This document shows positions 1-7,193 of a stretch of DNA of 10,355 nt, piece after piece. A program made the translations under genes and the position numbers. The DNA comes from Acidobacteriota bacterium (lineage in GTDB: Bacteria > Acidobacteriota > Terriglobia > Bryobacterales > Bryobacteraceae). The notes below the pieces were generated by a model. It did not search any database, was not told the origin of the DNA, and saw only the letters and a program-made list of their open reading frames with translations. The stretch covers positions 1-10,355 of the forward strand of contig VFZQ01000117.1 in assembly GCA_016871135.1 (NCBI GenBank). The letters run 5' to 3'. Position 1 is the first letter of the stretch; the number at the start of each line of letters is the position of its first letter.

Positions 1-59
1 CACCAGCAACGAACTGAACAAAAACAGAATTTTCATGGCACGACTATCATATGATGTCC

Positions 60-65
60 AGGAAG
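60..65 (+). promoter_or_regulatory. Ribosome binding site deciding the serine hydrolase start
   Basis: AGGAAG lies 2 nt before the ATG at 68 (the AGGA core is 4 nt away). It favours this start over the in-frame ATG at 35, which has no comparable purine-rich motif upstream. The spacing is short, so the support is moderate. Confidence 0.5.
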
Positions 66-67
66 CC

Positions 68-1285
68 ATGCGCCTGCTAACAATTTTCACTACCGCGCTC
101 TGCGCCGTCGCCGCCGGCTACTTCCCCGCCCCCGACTCGAAGGGCGGCTGGCGAACGCTTACTGCCCCCGATGAGATCAAGGCCAAAACGGGTATCGACA
201 TAAAGAAGCTCGACGAAGCGTTCGAGTACGCGCAACTCACCAGCCAACACGGAGGGCTGCTCGTTGTGCGCAACGGCTATCTCATCTACGAACGCTACTT
301 CGGCCGCGGTCATCGCGAAGCGCTGCCGGAACTGGCATCGTGCGGCAAGGCTTTCACAAGCGTCTCGATCGGCATGCTGATGAAGCAGAAGCCATCGACG
401 TTCCCTCAAGGCCTCGACACAAAAATCATGAACGAGAAGTATCTGCCCACGCAGTACTTCCCGCTCGACGATCCGCGCAAATCCGAAATCTCGCTCGGCC
501 AGGTGCTCGCCATGTCGGCCGGTATCCGCGGAACAAATCCGGTCTACGTCAACGGTAAACGCGAAACGTGGGACAAACCCACCGAAGACAACGGTCCCTG
601 GTCCACAACCGACGACTTCGCCATGAAGCAATCGCTCTGGTGCGCGCCCGGCGATTGCTACTCCTACGCCACCTCGTCCAGCCACATTCCCGCGATGATC
701 GTCCGCACGCAGTCCGGCATGGAGATGGAAGACTTCATGCGTAAACACCTCACCACGCCGCTCGGCTTCGGCACTTGGGGCTACGCGATGTACCGGCCGA
801 AGTTGAAGAGCGGCATCGACTCAAACGGCCGCATGTTTCACACTCCCGGCGGCGGTTCGATCGCCGTACGCTCCACCGACATGTTGCGCTTCGGTTATCT
901 CATGCTCAACAAAGGCCGCTGGGGCAAAAAGCAAATCATTCCCGCCGATTTCGCCGACATGTGCGGCCGCATGGTGAAGTACAACCCGCACTACCATCAC
1001 AGCTTCAACTTCAACGTCAACGAAAACGGCAATCTCGCCAACGTCCCGCGCGATGCGTTCTGGAAAGGCGGCGCCGGTGGATACGCCATCTACGTCGTGC
1101 CGTCGCTGAATCTGGTTGTCTACAAGATGGGCGGCAATGAAGGCCAGTACGATCCCGCACTCACGCGCCTTCCGGTGAAGTACGAATACAACGGCTCCCG
1201 CGCCGACTGGAAGCCCGGCGATCCCAAGACCATCGGCGATGCCACCGGCCGCACGCTGCAGATGGTCATCGGGGCGTTGCAGTAG
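68..1285 (+). CDS. Exported serine hydrolase of the beta-lactamase (class C / penicillin-binding-like) family
   Basis: A 405-residue protein with an N-terminal signal peptide (hydrophobic residues 3-16), so it probably acts in the periplasm or outside the cell. The serine-hydrolase triad is visible: SxxK as S91-C-G-K94, the YxN box degenerate as Y200-A-T, and K333-G-G near the C-terminus followed by the usual GGY..YVVPSLNLVV strand, equivalent to KTG/HxG. Family members include class C beta-lactamases, D-aminopeptidases and esterases; the substrate cannot be told from sequence. I prefer the ATG at 68 to an in-frame ATG at 35 because it begins directly with the signal peptide and has AGGAAG at 60-65; the longer form would put eleven polar residues before it. 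The gene stands alone on its strand, and its last 20 bases overlap the 3' end of the convergent RND gene. Family is firm, substrate unknown. Confidence 0.9.
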   Translation: MRLLTIFTTALCAVAAGYFPAPDSKGGWRTLTAPDEIKAKTGIDIKKLDEAFEYAQLTSQHGGLLVVRNGYLIYERYFGRGHREALPELASCGKAFTSVSIGMLMKQKPSTFPQGLDTKIMNEKYLPTQYFPLDDPRKSEISLGQVLAMSAGIRGTNPVYVNGKRETWDKPTEDNGPWSTTDDFAMKQSLWCAPGDCYSYATSSSHIPAMIVRTQSGMEMEDFMRKHLTTPLGFGTWGYAMYRPKLKSGIDSNGRMFHTPGGGSIAVRSTDMLRFGYLMLNKGRWGKKQIIPADFADMCGRMVKYNPHYHHSFNFNVNENGNLANVPRDAFWKGGAGGYAIYVVPSLNLVVYKMGGNEGQYDPALTRLPVKYEYNGSRADWKPGDPKTIGDATGRTLQMVIGALQ

Positions 1286-4200
1286 AGCGCCAACCGAAGC
1301 GGTGATACAGCGCCGGCATCACCAGCAAGTTCAGCAGCGTCGAACTCAGGAGTCCGCCCAGAATCACCACGGCCATCGGATGTTCAATCTCCTGGCCCGG
1401 CTTCTCGCCACTCAACGCCATCGGCAATAACGCAAGCGCCGTTGCCAGCGCTGTCATCAATATCGGCGACAACCGTTCCATGGACCCGCGCACAATCAAC
1501 TCCCGTCCAGGCGTCATGCCCTCTTCGCTTTCCAAGTGGCGATAGTGACTGACGAGCATGATGCCATTCCGCGCCGCAATGCCGATCACCGTGACAAAGC
1601 CAACCAGCGACCCAAGCGACAGTATTCCGCCCGTCGCGAACGCCATCGCAACGCTACCGGCCAACGCAAAGGGCAGCGAAATGAACACCAGCGCCGCCAG
1701 TCGCATCGACTGAAAATCGGCGTGCAGGATGAGCAGAATTGCCAGCAGCGCAACGCAGCCAAGTACGATCAACCGCTGCCGCGCTGCTTGTCTTGCCGCG
1801 TACTCGCCGAGGAACTCCGGATGATAGCCCTGCGCGAATCGCAATGCGCGCACGCGCTGTTCGATCTCCCTCGCCACGCTTCCCAGATCTCGCCCCTTCA
1901 CATTGCAACTCACATCCATGCGCCGCGATGTATTCTCATGCTGAATCACATTCGGCGCCGGAACGACGCGAAAGTCGGCTACATCACCAAGCGGAATATT
2001 CGCGCCCGACGGCGTGTCCATCCGCATGCGCCGGAGCGCCGCGATATCGGTCCGCGCGCCCGGTTCGCTCCACACCGCTATATCGAAGATCTTCTGATCC
2101 TCAATCACCTCGCCCGTCTTCGTTCCGCGCAAGTACGTCGCCGCCGCCCGGCGCACTTCTCCGGTCGTCAATCCGAATCGCGCGGCGGATTCCTGATTGA
2201 TCCGCACCTCAATTTGCGGCACCAAGACTTGCGGTTCGATCTGCAAAGTCGAAACGCCCGGCACGTCTTTTATCGCCGCCGCGACCGCGCGCGCCTGCTC
2301 CTGCAGTCCTTCCACTCCCGGTCCATAAATGCGCACCACGATCGCGCCGCTGCCCCCGCTCAGCACCTCTTTGATCCGTTCCTTCAAGTACGTCAGCAAA
2401 TCGCGATAGAGCCCCGGATAGCCATCGACCACGCGCTGCACCTTCTCCACCGTCGCATCGTAAGGCGCCGACGGATCGAGCGAAATCCAAAGCTCGGTGA
2501 AGTTCGGCCCGACAACCTCATCGGCCACCTCGGCGCGTCCAATGTGCGAACCGAAATTCCGCACTCCAGGAACCGCACGTAACTCTTTCGACGCCCGCTC
2601 CGTAATCCGCCGCATCGCATCGAGCGACGTCCCCGGTTTCTCCACCCAGTGCATCAGAAAGTCATACTCGCGGAAGTGCGGCAGGAAGTCTTCGCCCAGA
2701 AACGGCGTCGCTGCCGCCGCGCCGAGCAGCACGGCAAACGCGCCCGCCATCACCAGGCTCGAATGATCGATCGCCCATTCGGCGGCATGCCGATAGCCGC
2801 GTTGCAACACGCGCACCAACGGCGGATCGCGCCGCGCCCCGCCGCTTGACGGCAACAGCAGCAACGACAACGCCGGCGTCACCGTCAGCGCCACCAGCAA
2901 CGACGCGGCCACGGCCAGCACGTAACTCATCGCCAGCGGCCGGAAGAACGACCCCGGCAAACCTTCGAGGAACATAACCGGCAGAAACACCAGCGCCACG
3001 ATTACGCTCGCATAAACCACCGAGCTGCGTACCTCAAGCGATGCATCCAACACCACGGCAAAGGCGGTCCGAGGCTCCGCGCTCGCAGCGTTCAGCCGCA
3101 ATCGCCGCACAACATTTTCAACATCGATGATCGCGTCGTCGACCACTTCGCCCAAGGCAATCGCAAGGCCCGCCAGCACCATCGTGTTGATCGTCTGGCC
3201 CAAGTAGTGAATCACCAGTGCCGCCGCGATCAGCGACAGCGGCAGCGCCGTCAGCGAGATCGCCGCCGTCCGCCACTCGAACAAGAACGCAATGAGAATC
3301 AGTACGACAAACACGCCGCCATAGACCAGCGCGTCCTTCAAATTCGTCAGGGACATTTCGATAAACGTCGCAGGCCGAAAAATTGTAGAGTCGATTTCAA
3401 GACCCCGCAATCCAGGCCGCAACGCATCGAGCGCCGCTTCCACGCCCCGTGTCACATCGAGCGTATTTCCAGACGGCTGCTTCTCCACGATCAACAGGAT
3501 CCCAGGCGCGTCGTTGATCACGGCATCGCCGATCGGTTGCGGAAACCCTTCGACGACCCGCGCCACATCGCGAACCAACAGCGCCGTGCCGTTTCGAAAC
3601 GCAACCGGAATGCGTTCGATCTCCGCCACTGTCCGCACCGTGGGTACATGATTCACCGCCAAACGCTGATTCGGCGTGTCGATGAATCCGCCCGCCGCCG
3701 GCGCGGCGGCCTCTCGCGTCGCGCGCAAAATCTCATCCAGCGTCACCCGCAGATCGCGCATGCGTTCTGGATTCGGCAACACCTGAAATTGCCGGTCGCG
3801 CTGCCCCCAGATCGCGACGTTCGCCACACCCGGAACCGCCATCAGGCGGGGCCGGATCTTCCATCGCGCCAACGTGCTCATCTCCATCTGCGACAGCGTC
3901 TTGGACGAGATGCCGATCTTCATCGCGCGGCTTGTCGACGACAACGGAGACAAGATCACCGGAGGCCTCGACACCGCCGGCAACTGCGGCGTCACGATCG
4001 CCAGCCGTTCCTGCACCAGTTGCCGCGCGCGCATCAAGTCCGCGCCCGGCTCGAACAACAGCACCACCGACGACAACCCCAACACGCTCTTTGACCGCAG
4101 CGTCTTCAAGCCAATCACGCCGTTGACGGCGTTTTCGATCGGCGTCGAAACCAACTCTTCGACCTCCGTCGTCGACAGGCCCGGCGCCTCCGTTTGAATC

Positions 4201-4343
4201 TCAACCAGCGGCGGCGCGAATTCCGGAAACACATCGAGCGGAGACTTCCTCACGACCGACAGCCCACCCACGGCCAACAACACCGAGGCCGCCACTACCG
4301 CTACGCGCAAGTGCAGCGCCGACGAGATGAGCCATCGCATCAT
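1266..4343 (-). CDS. Heavy-metal efflux (HME) type RND transporter permease, CzcA/CusA-like
   Basis: A full-length 1025-residue RND pump (family usually about 1000-1060). It would be the inner-membrane, proton-driven part of a tripartite exporter. TM1 is at about 14-32. The first periplasmic loop opens with SPLDVFPEF and IQTEAPG (34-55), typical of metal-efflux RNDs. The TM4 proton-relay motif is VDDAIIDVEN (401-410; D402, E409). The block FLPVMFLEG...FFRPLA (453-471) is canonical for RNDs, and a second membrane bundle lies in the last 180 residues. Residues 602-605 are GRAE, as in CzcA/CusA, but the usual following segment ending in an APLxM-like motif is replaced by a VVGPNFTELWI stretch, so substrate (Cu/Ag, Zn/Co/Cd or other) should not be transferred by name. 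Translation starts at tandem ATGs, with GGGGAAG 6 nt upstream (4350-4356) and the adaptor stop only 3 nt before. The stop is at 1266-1268, inside the end of the convergent hydrolase gene. Confidence 0.93.
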   Translation of the reverse strand: MMRWLISSALHLRVAVVAASVLLAVGGLSVVRKSPLDVFPEFAPPLVEIQTEAPGLSTTEVEELVSTPIENAVNGVIGLKTLRSKSVLGLSSVVLLFEPGADLMRARQLVQERLAIVTPQLPAVSRPPVILSPLSSTSRAMKIGISSKTLSQMEMSTLARWKIRPRLMAVPGVANVAIWGQRDRQFQVLPNPERMRDLRVTLDEILRATREAAAPAAGGFIDTPNQRLAVNHVPTVRTVAEIERIPVAFRNGTALLVRDVARVVEGFPQPIGDAVINDAPGILLIVEKQPSGNTLDVTRGVEAALDALRPGLRGLEIDSTIFRPATFIEMSLTNLKDALVYGGVFVVLILIAFLFEWRTAAISLTALPLSLIAAALVIHYLGQTINTMVLAGLAIALGEVVDDAIIDVENVVRRLRLNAASAEPRTAFAVVLDASLEVRSSVVYASVIVALVFLPVMFLEGLPGSFFRPLAMSYVLAVAASLLVALTVTPALSLLLLPSSGGARRDPPLVRVLQRGYRHAAEWAIDHSSLVMAGAFAVLLGAAAATPFLGEDFLPHFREYDFLMHWVEKPGTSLDAMRRITERASKELRAVPGVRNFGSHIGRAEVADEVVGPNFTELWISLDPSAPYDATVEKVQRVVDGYPGLYRDLLTYLKERIKEVLSGGSGAIVVRIYGPGVEGLQEQARAVAAAIKDVPGVSTLQIEPQVLVPQIEVRINQESAARFGLTTGEVRRAAATYLRGTKTGEVIEDQKIFDIAVWSEPGARTDIAALRRMRMDTPSGANIPLGDVADFRVVPAPNVIQHENTSRRMDVSCNVKGRDLGSVAREIEQRVRALRFAQGYHPEFLGEYAARQAARQRLIVLGCVALLAILLILHADFQSMRLAALVFISLPFALAGSVAMAFATGGILSLGSLVGFVTVIGIAARNGIMLVSHYRHLESEEGMTPGRELIVRGSMERLSPILMTALATALALLPMALSGEKPGQEIEHPMAVVILGGLLSSTLLNLLVMPALYHRFGWRSTATPR

Positions 4344-4346
4344 CGG

Positions 4347-5510
4347 CTACTTCCCCGCTCCGTACTCGGTTCCCCACAACTCCGCGACACCGTTAACCAC
4401 AACCGGTGTGCCAGCTCGCACACCGCTCGACAAATAGGCGCGGCCCCCGGCCGTTCGGTCGACGCTCACTCGCCGCCGCGAGTACGTTCGTTCGCCCGTT
4501 TTTTCATACACCCACGCGCCGCCGTTGACGTCGTAGGTAATGGCGGGCCAAGGCACGTTCACGCCATCTCGCGCAGCGCCGGAAGGCACCAGCACCGTCA
4601 CCCGCTCGCCCGGTTTGAATTCGTGCGTGCCGCTCGGCGCGGCGAAGTAAAAATCGACCGTCGACGAAAGCGCATCGCCCGTTGGCGGCGCGGCCACCGC
4701 GGGCACCATTCCCAACGCCGAGCCGCTCAACGACTCAACGGCGACCGAAGTGCGCGGCGCAATCGACTGCGCTTCGCCCACATAAACCGCCGCCTTAATC
4801 CACAACGCACGCATATCCGCGATCTCGAACAACGGCGCTCCTCCGGCCACGACTTGGCCCGGCGCGGCGGTCAGTTGGCGGATCACCCCGTCGCGCGGCG
4901 CGGTGACGCTCAGCCGCACATCGCCGTCTAGCGGCGCTCTCTTGATTTGCTCCAATCGCGCCTCGGCCGCCGACAGCGCGCTTGCCCCTATGTCCAGTTC
5001 GTTCTTCGCGGCTTCAAGCGCGCGGACCGTGCCCACGTCGTCGCGCAATAATTTCTCGGCTCGCGCCAACTGTAACTTCGCGGTCTCGACGCGCGTCCGA
5101 GCCTGCTGCGCGTCGGCCTCCGCGGTTACACGCAAGTCGCGCGGTAACGGTAAGAGCGGCGTCAGCGCAAACATCTCCTGTCCGCGCCGGACCATCGTTC
5201 CCGGCGATGCCGGCGCGGGCGATGAAGACAGCGTCCCCGCAACCGGCGCGCCCACCACGATTGCTCTTCCCGGAGGCAGCACGACCTCACCGGCGAATCG
5301 CCGCACATCGGTTCCGCCGCCCGAAACGGCCTCGGCGATCTGAATGCCGAGCCGCTTCTCCGCGTCCGCGGACAACTTCACCGTCGCGAGTTCGCTCTCC
5401 TTCGCCGCGGGACCGCTGACCTTCGCAGGAACTTCACTTTTCTCCGGCGAGGTCTTCGGCGCGACGCCACAACCGGCCGCCAATACCAACATCCACAAGA
5501 AATGTTTCAC
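4347..5510 (-). CDS. RND efflux periplasmic adaptor subunit (CusB/CzcB/HlyD-like lipoprotein)
   Basis: A 387-residue membrane-fusion protein that would bridge the RND pump and the TolC-like channel. The N-terminus is a lipoprotein signal, hydrophobic residues 4-13 ending LAAGC, with C14 as the lipidated cysteine. The adaptor order is visible: first lipoyl half (about 80-118), alpha-helical hairpin rich in Ala, Glu, Arg and Leu (130-190), second lipoyl half (SVTAPRDGVI...PLFEI, 201-230), beta-barrel (about 235-310) and membrane-proximal domain (about 318-380). The start is GTG at 5508-5510, preceded by a strong GGAAGGA (5515-5521) 4 nt away. It overlaps the TolC stop codon as GTGA, so translation is probably coupled. 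There is no extra His/Met-rich N-terminal extension of the kind seen in some Cu adaptors. Role is sure, metal specificity is not. Confidence 0.92.
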   Translation of the reverse strand: MKHFLWMLVLAAGCGVAPKTSPEKSEVPAKVSGPAAKESELATVKLSADAEKRLGIQIAEAVSGGGTDVRRFAGEVVLPPGRAIVVGAPVAGTLSSSPAPASPGTMVRRGQEMFALTPLLPLPRDLRVTAEADAQQARTRVETAKLQLARAEKLLRDDVGTVRALEAAKNELDIGASALSAAEARLEQIKRAPLDGDVRLSVTAPRDGVIRQLTAAPGQVVAGGAPLFEIADMRALWIKAAVYVGEAQSIAPRTSVAVESLSGSALGMVPAVAAPPTGDALSSTVDFYFAAPSGTHEFKPGERVTVLVPSGAARDGVNVPWPAITYDVNGGAWVYEKTGERTYSRRRVSVDRTAGGRAYLSSGVRAGTPVVVNGVAELWGTEYGAGK

Positions 5511-6721
5511 GGCATCCTTCCCATCGCACGGTCCAACTCCGCCTCGGCGCGCATCACCGCGCCCTCGGCGTCCAACACCCGCAGCCGCAAATCGAAAATC
5601 GGCCGCGACGCGTCCAACTCCTGCAATCCCGTCGCGTCGCCATTCGCATGCGCCTTTTGCACCAAGGCGACGCCCGCTTCAACCGCGGGCAAGAGCTTCT
5701 CACGCAACTCTTGCAAGGCCGTCCGCGCTTGATGCAGCCGCGATGCCGCCTCGAATACTTCCAACTCCACGCGGTCGCGCGCCGCCAGGTATCGCCGCGC
5801 CGCTTGAATGACCTCGGCATCGGCACGCGCAATCTGCCCTTGATTCTTATTCAACAGTGGCAACTCGATTTGCAGCCCCGGCCCGGCGCGCAGTTGTTGC
5901 GGTGATCCGGTTTCCTTTGCACTAAACAACGGCGCGAGCGAATTCAAGATCCGGCTTCGCTGCCATTTCGCGCGCAAGGTCGCCACCTCGACGGCGATCT
6001 CGGCCGCCCGCAAATCGGGACGGTTGGTGTACGCTTGGTCCGCGTCGAAATTCACGGCAACGTTCGAAGTGTACGCCGGGGCGCTCGCCGACAGCGCCGC
6101 TCCAAGTTGGCGTACCCCTAACAGATTGCGCAGACGAATTTCCGCTGTTCGCGTGTCTTCGAACGAGCGTAGACGGGCCTCCCGGGTGACAGCCACATCG
6201 GTGCGCGCTCGCACCAATTCAACTCCGGTGGCGTCCCCGGCATCGACCCGCTTCTCGACCATCGCGGTAATCTTCTCAAGCCACCGTTCAGTCTCTTCCA
6301 ACTCCGCGGTCCGTCGCTGCGCAAGGTGAAGTTCCGCATGGGCTACCCGCACATCCCGAATCAAATTCAACCGAACCTGCTCCAGTCCCTTTTCCACGGC
6401 GGCCAGATTCTTCTCCGCCGCCAGCACGCGCTTCTTCCGCTGCCACAACTCCTCGATCGGCCAGATAAGCAAAAACTCAAACGGCTTACCGCCCACCGGC
6501 AACAGCGTCTGCAACAACGGATTCCGCATCAACTTCGCATCGGTCAAATCGGCCTTCGCTAATCCAAGCGACGCCAACTCGGCATCAAGCGACGTATTAT
6601 TCAGCAGCGCGATCGACACAGCGTCGGCGGCTCGGAGCGGACGATCCAGAGCGACGCCATCGGGCAGTACGAACGGCTTCTCCGCCGCCGATGCCGCAAA
6701 TAATACAGCGATCAAACGCAC
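5507..6721 (-). CDS. TolC-family outer membrane factor of the metal efflux system
   Basis: About 404 residues, beginning with a short signal peptide (RLIAVLFAASAA) and followed by two outer-membrane-efflux repeats made of long, Ala/Leu/Arg/Glu-rich helices. The first repeat shows the family pattern of a helix running into a KLMRNPLL turn and a strand. The second begins around RPDLRAAEIAV and contains the ELPLLNKNQGQIARA turn that is characteristic of CusC/CzcC-like proteins. It would form the trimeric duct through the outer membrane. Two adjacent non-ATG starts are possible, TTG at 6722-6724 and GTG at 6719-6721; a TAG 6 nt further upstream of the TTG in the same frame excludes anything longer. 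I chose the GTG, which gives a typical signal peptide start (M-R-L), though only an AGG is seen before it. First gene of the operon; its TGA overlaps the adaptor's GTG. Confidence 0.9.
   Translation of the reverse strand: MRLIAVLFAASAAEKPFVLPDGVALDRPLRAADAVSIALLNNTSLDAELASLGLAKADLTDAKLMRNPLLQTLLPVGGKPFEFLLIWPIEELWQRKKRVLAAEKNLAAVEKGLEQVRLNLIRDVRVAHAELHLAQRRTAELEETERWLEKITAMVEKRVDAGDATGVELVRARTDVAVTREARLRSFEDTRTAEIRLRNLLGVRQLGAALSASAPAYTSNVAVNFDADQAYTNRPDLRAAEIAVEVATLRAKWQRSRILNSLAPLFSAKETGSPQQLRAGPGLQIELPLLNKNQGQIARADAEVIQAARRYLAARDRVELEVFEAASRLHQARTALQELREKLLPAVEAGVALVQKAHANGDATGLQELDASRPIFDLRLRVLDAEGAVMRAEAELDRAMGRMP
5515..5521 (-). promoter_or_regulatory. Ribosome binding site fixing the adaptor's GTG start
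   Basis: GGAAGGA on the minus strand lies 4 nt before the GTG at 5508-5510, inside the last codons of the TolC gene. It supports the unusual GTG start and the GTGA stop/start overlap. Confidence 0.7.
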
Positions 6722-6761
6722 CAACCTAGCCTACCCGAATCAAAAACTCGGCGGCAACGTT

Positions 6762-6767
6762 TATGAT
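6762..6767 (+). promoter_or_regulatory. Possible -10 element (TATGAT) of the selenoprotein gene
   Basis: TATGAT matches the sigma70 -10 consensus at five of six positions. A start of transcription 6-8 nt downstream would fall on or beside the ATG at 6774, which would make the mRNA leaderless or nearly so. No convincing -35 is seen at the right distance (6739-6744 reads ATCAAA), so this is a weak call. Confidence 0.3.
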
Positions 6768-6773
6768 TAAGGA

Positions 6774-7193
6774 ATGCGTCATACTCTCTGGCTCGTGCCG
6801 CTCTGCCTACTGGCATCCTGCGGCAACATTGAGCCCGTCGCCGCACAAGGCCCCGCGCCGCAAATTCCGAACTTTTACCAGAACGTTCGCGATGCCATGC
6901 CTTTCCCGAAGATCCTTCCGCCCACCGTGTTCCGCGATCCACGCCAGATTCGTGTCTACGAAATCGCCAATCGCATTCCCGGCGTTCTCGCGCAGCAGCC
7001 GTGTTATTGCTACTGCGATAAGGGTCACGGCCACAAGGGCCTGCTCGATTGCCATAGAGACGCGCACAGCGCGGGTTGAACGGTCTGCCGCAAGGAGGTC
7101 GTCCTTGCCGATCAGTTGAACAAAAAAGGCATTTCCGCCGCCGAGATCCGCAAAGCCATCATCCGTGGTGATTGGCAAAAAGTAGTCGAGTAA
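6774..7193 (+). CDS. CYCXC-type lipoprotein, probable selenoprotein (in-frame UGA at 7077-7079 read as Sec)
   Basis: Read through one UGA, the gene encodes 139 residues ending at TAA 7191-7193. Residues 1-16 form a lipoprotein signal (LASC box, lipidated C16), so the protein should sit in the envelope. The core is PCYCYC (C77, C79, C81), then H85, H87, C93, H94, H98, and U102-T-V-C105, followed by KEV and a helical tail containing KKGISAAEIRKAI. This matches, from memory, the PCYCGC/CYCXC family pattern in which CxxCxxEA follows the CYCxC motif and the chain ends in an EIR-containing helix. UGA thus replaces the first Cys of a CxxC pair, giving U-x-x-C, a redox-type arrangement. The role is not established; metal binding or thiol redox chemistry is an inference. 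The ATG at 6774 is the only good start, since an in-frame TAA lies at 6768-6770; AAGGA abuts it with no spacer. The gene is divergent from the efflux operon and ends exactly against the next gene's stop. The alternative is a nonsense mutation truncating the protein at 101 residues. Confidence 0.85.
7077..7113 (+). promoter_or_regulatory. Candidate bacterial SECIS element: UGA plus hairpin with GGUC apical loop
   Basis: Immediately after UGA (7077-7079) the RNA can form a perfect 7-bp stem, GCAAGGA (7090-7096) with UCCUUGC (7102-7108), closing the 5-nt loop GGUCG (7097-7101). A lower 4-bp helix pairs GGUC (7082-7085) with GAUC (7110-7113), including one G-U pair, across an asymmetric internal loop (4 nt against 1). 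The loop begins with GG, and 17 nt separate it from the UGA. As I recall, the E. coli fdhF SECIS has a GGUC loop at nearly the same distance. SelB would bind this loop to deliver Sec-tRNA. The bulged U of the fdhF element is not reproduced in the upper stem. Confidence 0.75.

Noticed and set aside
50..55. TATGAT as a -10 element for the serine hydrolase
   Set aside because: No -35 at a suitable distance, and the predicted start site would leave almost no room for the Shine-Dalgarno at 60-65.
77..748. A 223-codon frame antisense to the serine hydrolase
   Set aside because: The sense frame carries a signal peptide and catalytic motifs; this one has neither.
1536..2582. A long open frame (348 codons) antisense to the RND pump gene
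   Set aside because: Its product is very rich in Arg, His and Gln with no hydrophobic pattern or motif, typical of the antisense frame of a G+C-rich gene; the RND reading is unambiguous.
3207..4094. A second long frame (295 codons) antisense to the RND pump gene
   Set aside because: Same Arg/Gln/His-rich composition, no recognisable domain, fully inside a well-conserved gene.
6762..6783. A dyad TATGA-N12-TCATA over the selenoprotein start as a regulator operator
   Set aside because: Arms of five bases in A+T-rich sequence are easily due to chance and no regulator is encoded nearby.
6763..7119. A plus-strand frame overlapping the selenoprotein gene in another register
   Set aside because: No motif, Arg/Ser-rich; the 6774 frame has a lipobox, the CYCYC core and family-like ends.
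7080..7193. Reading the downstream part of the selenoprotein gene as a decayed pseudogene tail after a nonsense mutation
   Set aside because: Not excluded, but less likely: the frame stays intact to TAA, the UxxC and EIR-helix features are kept, and a suitably spaced SECIS-like hairpin follows the UGA.
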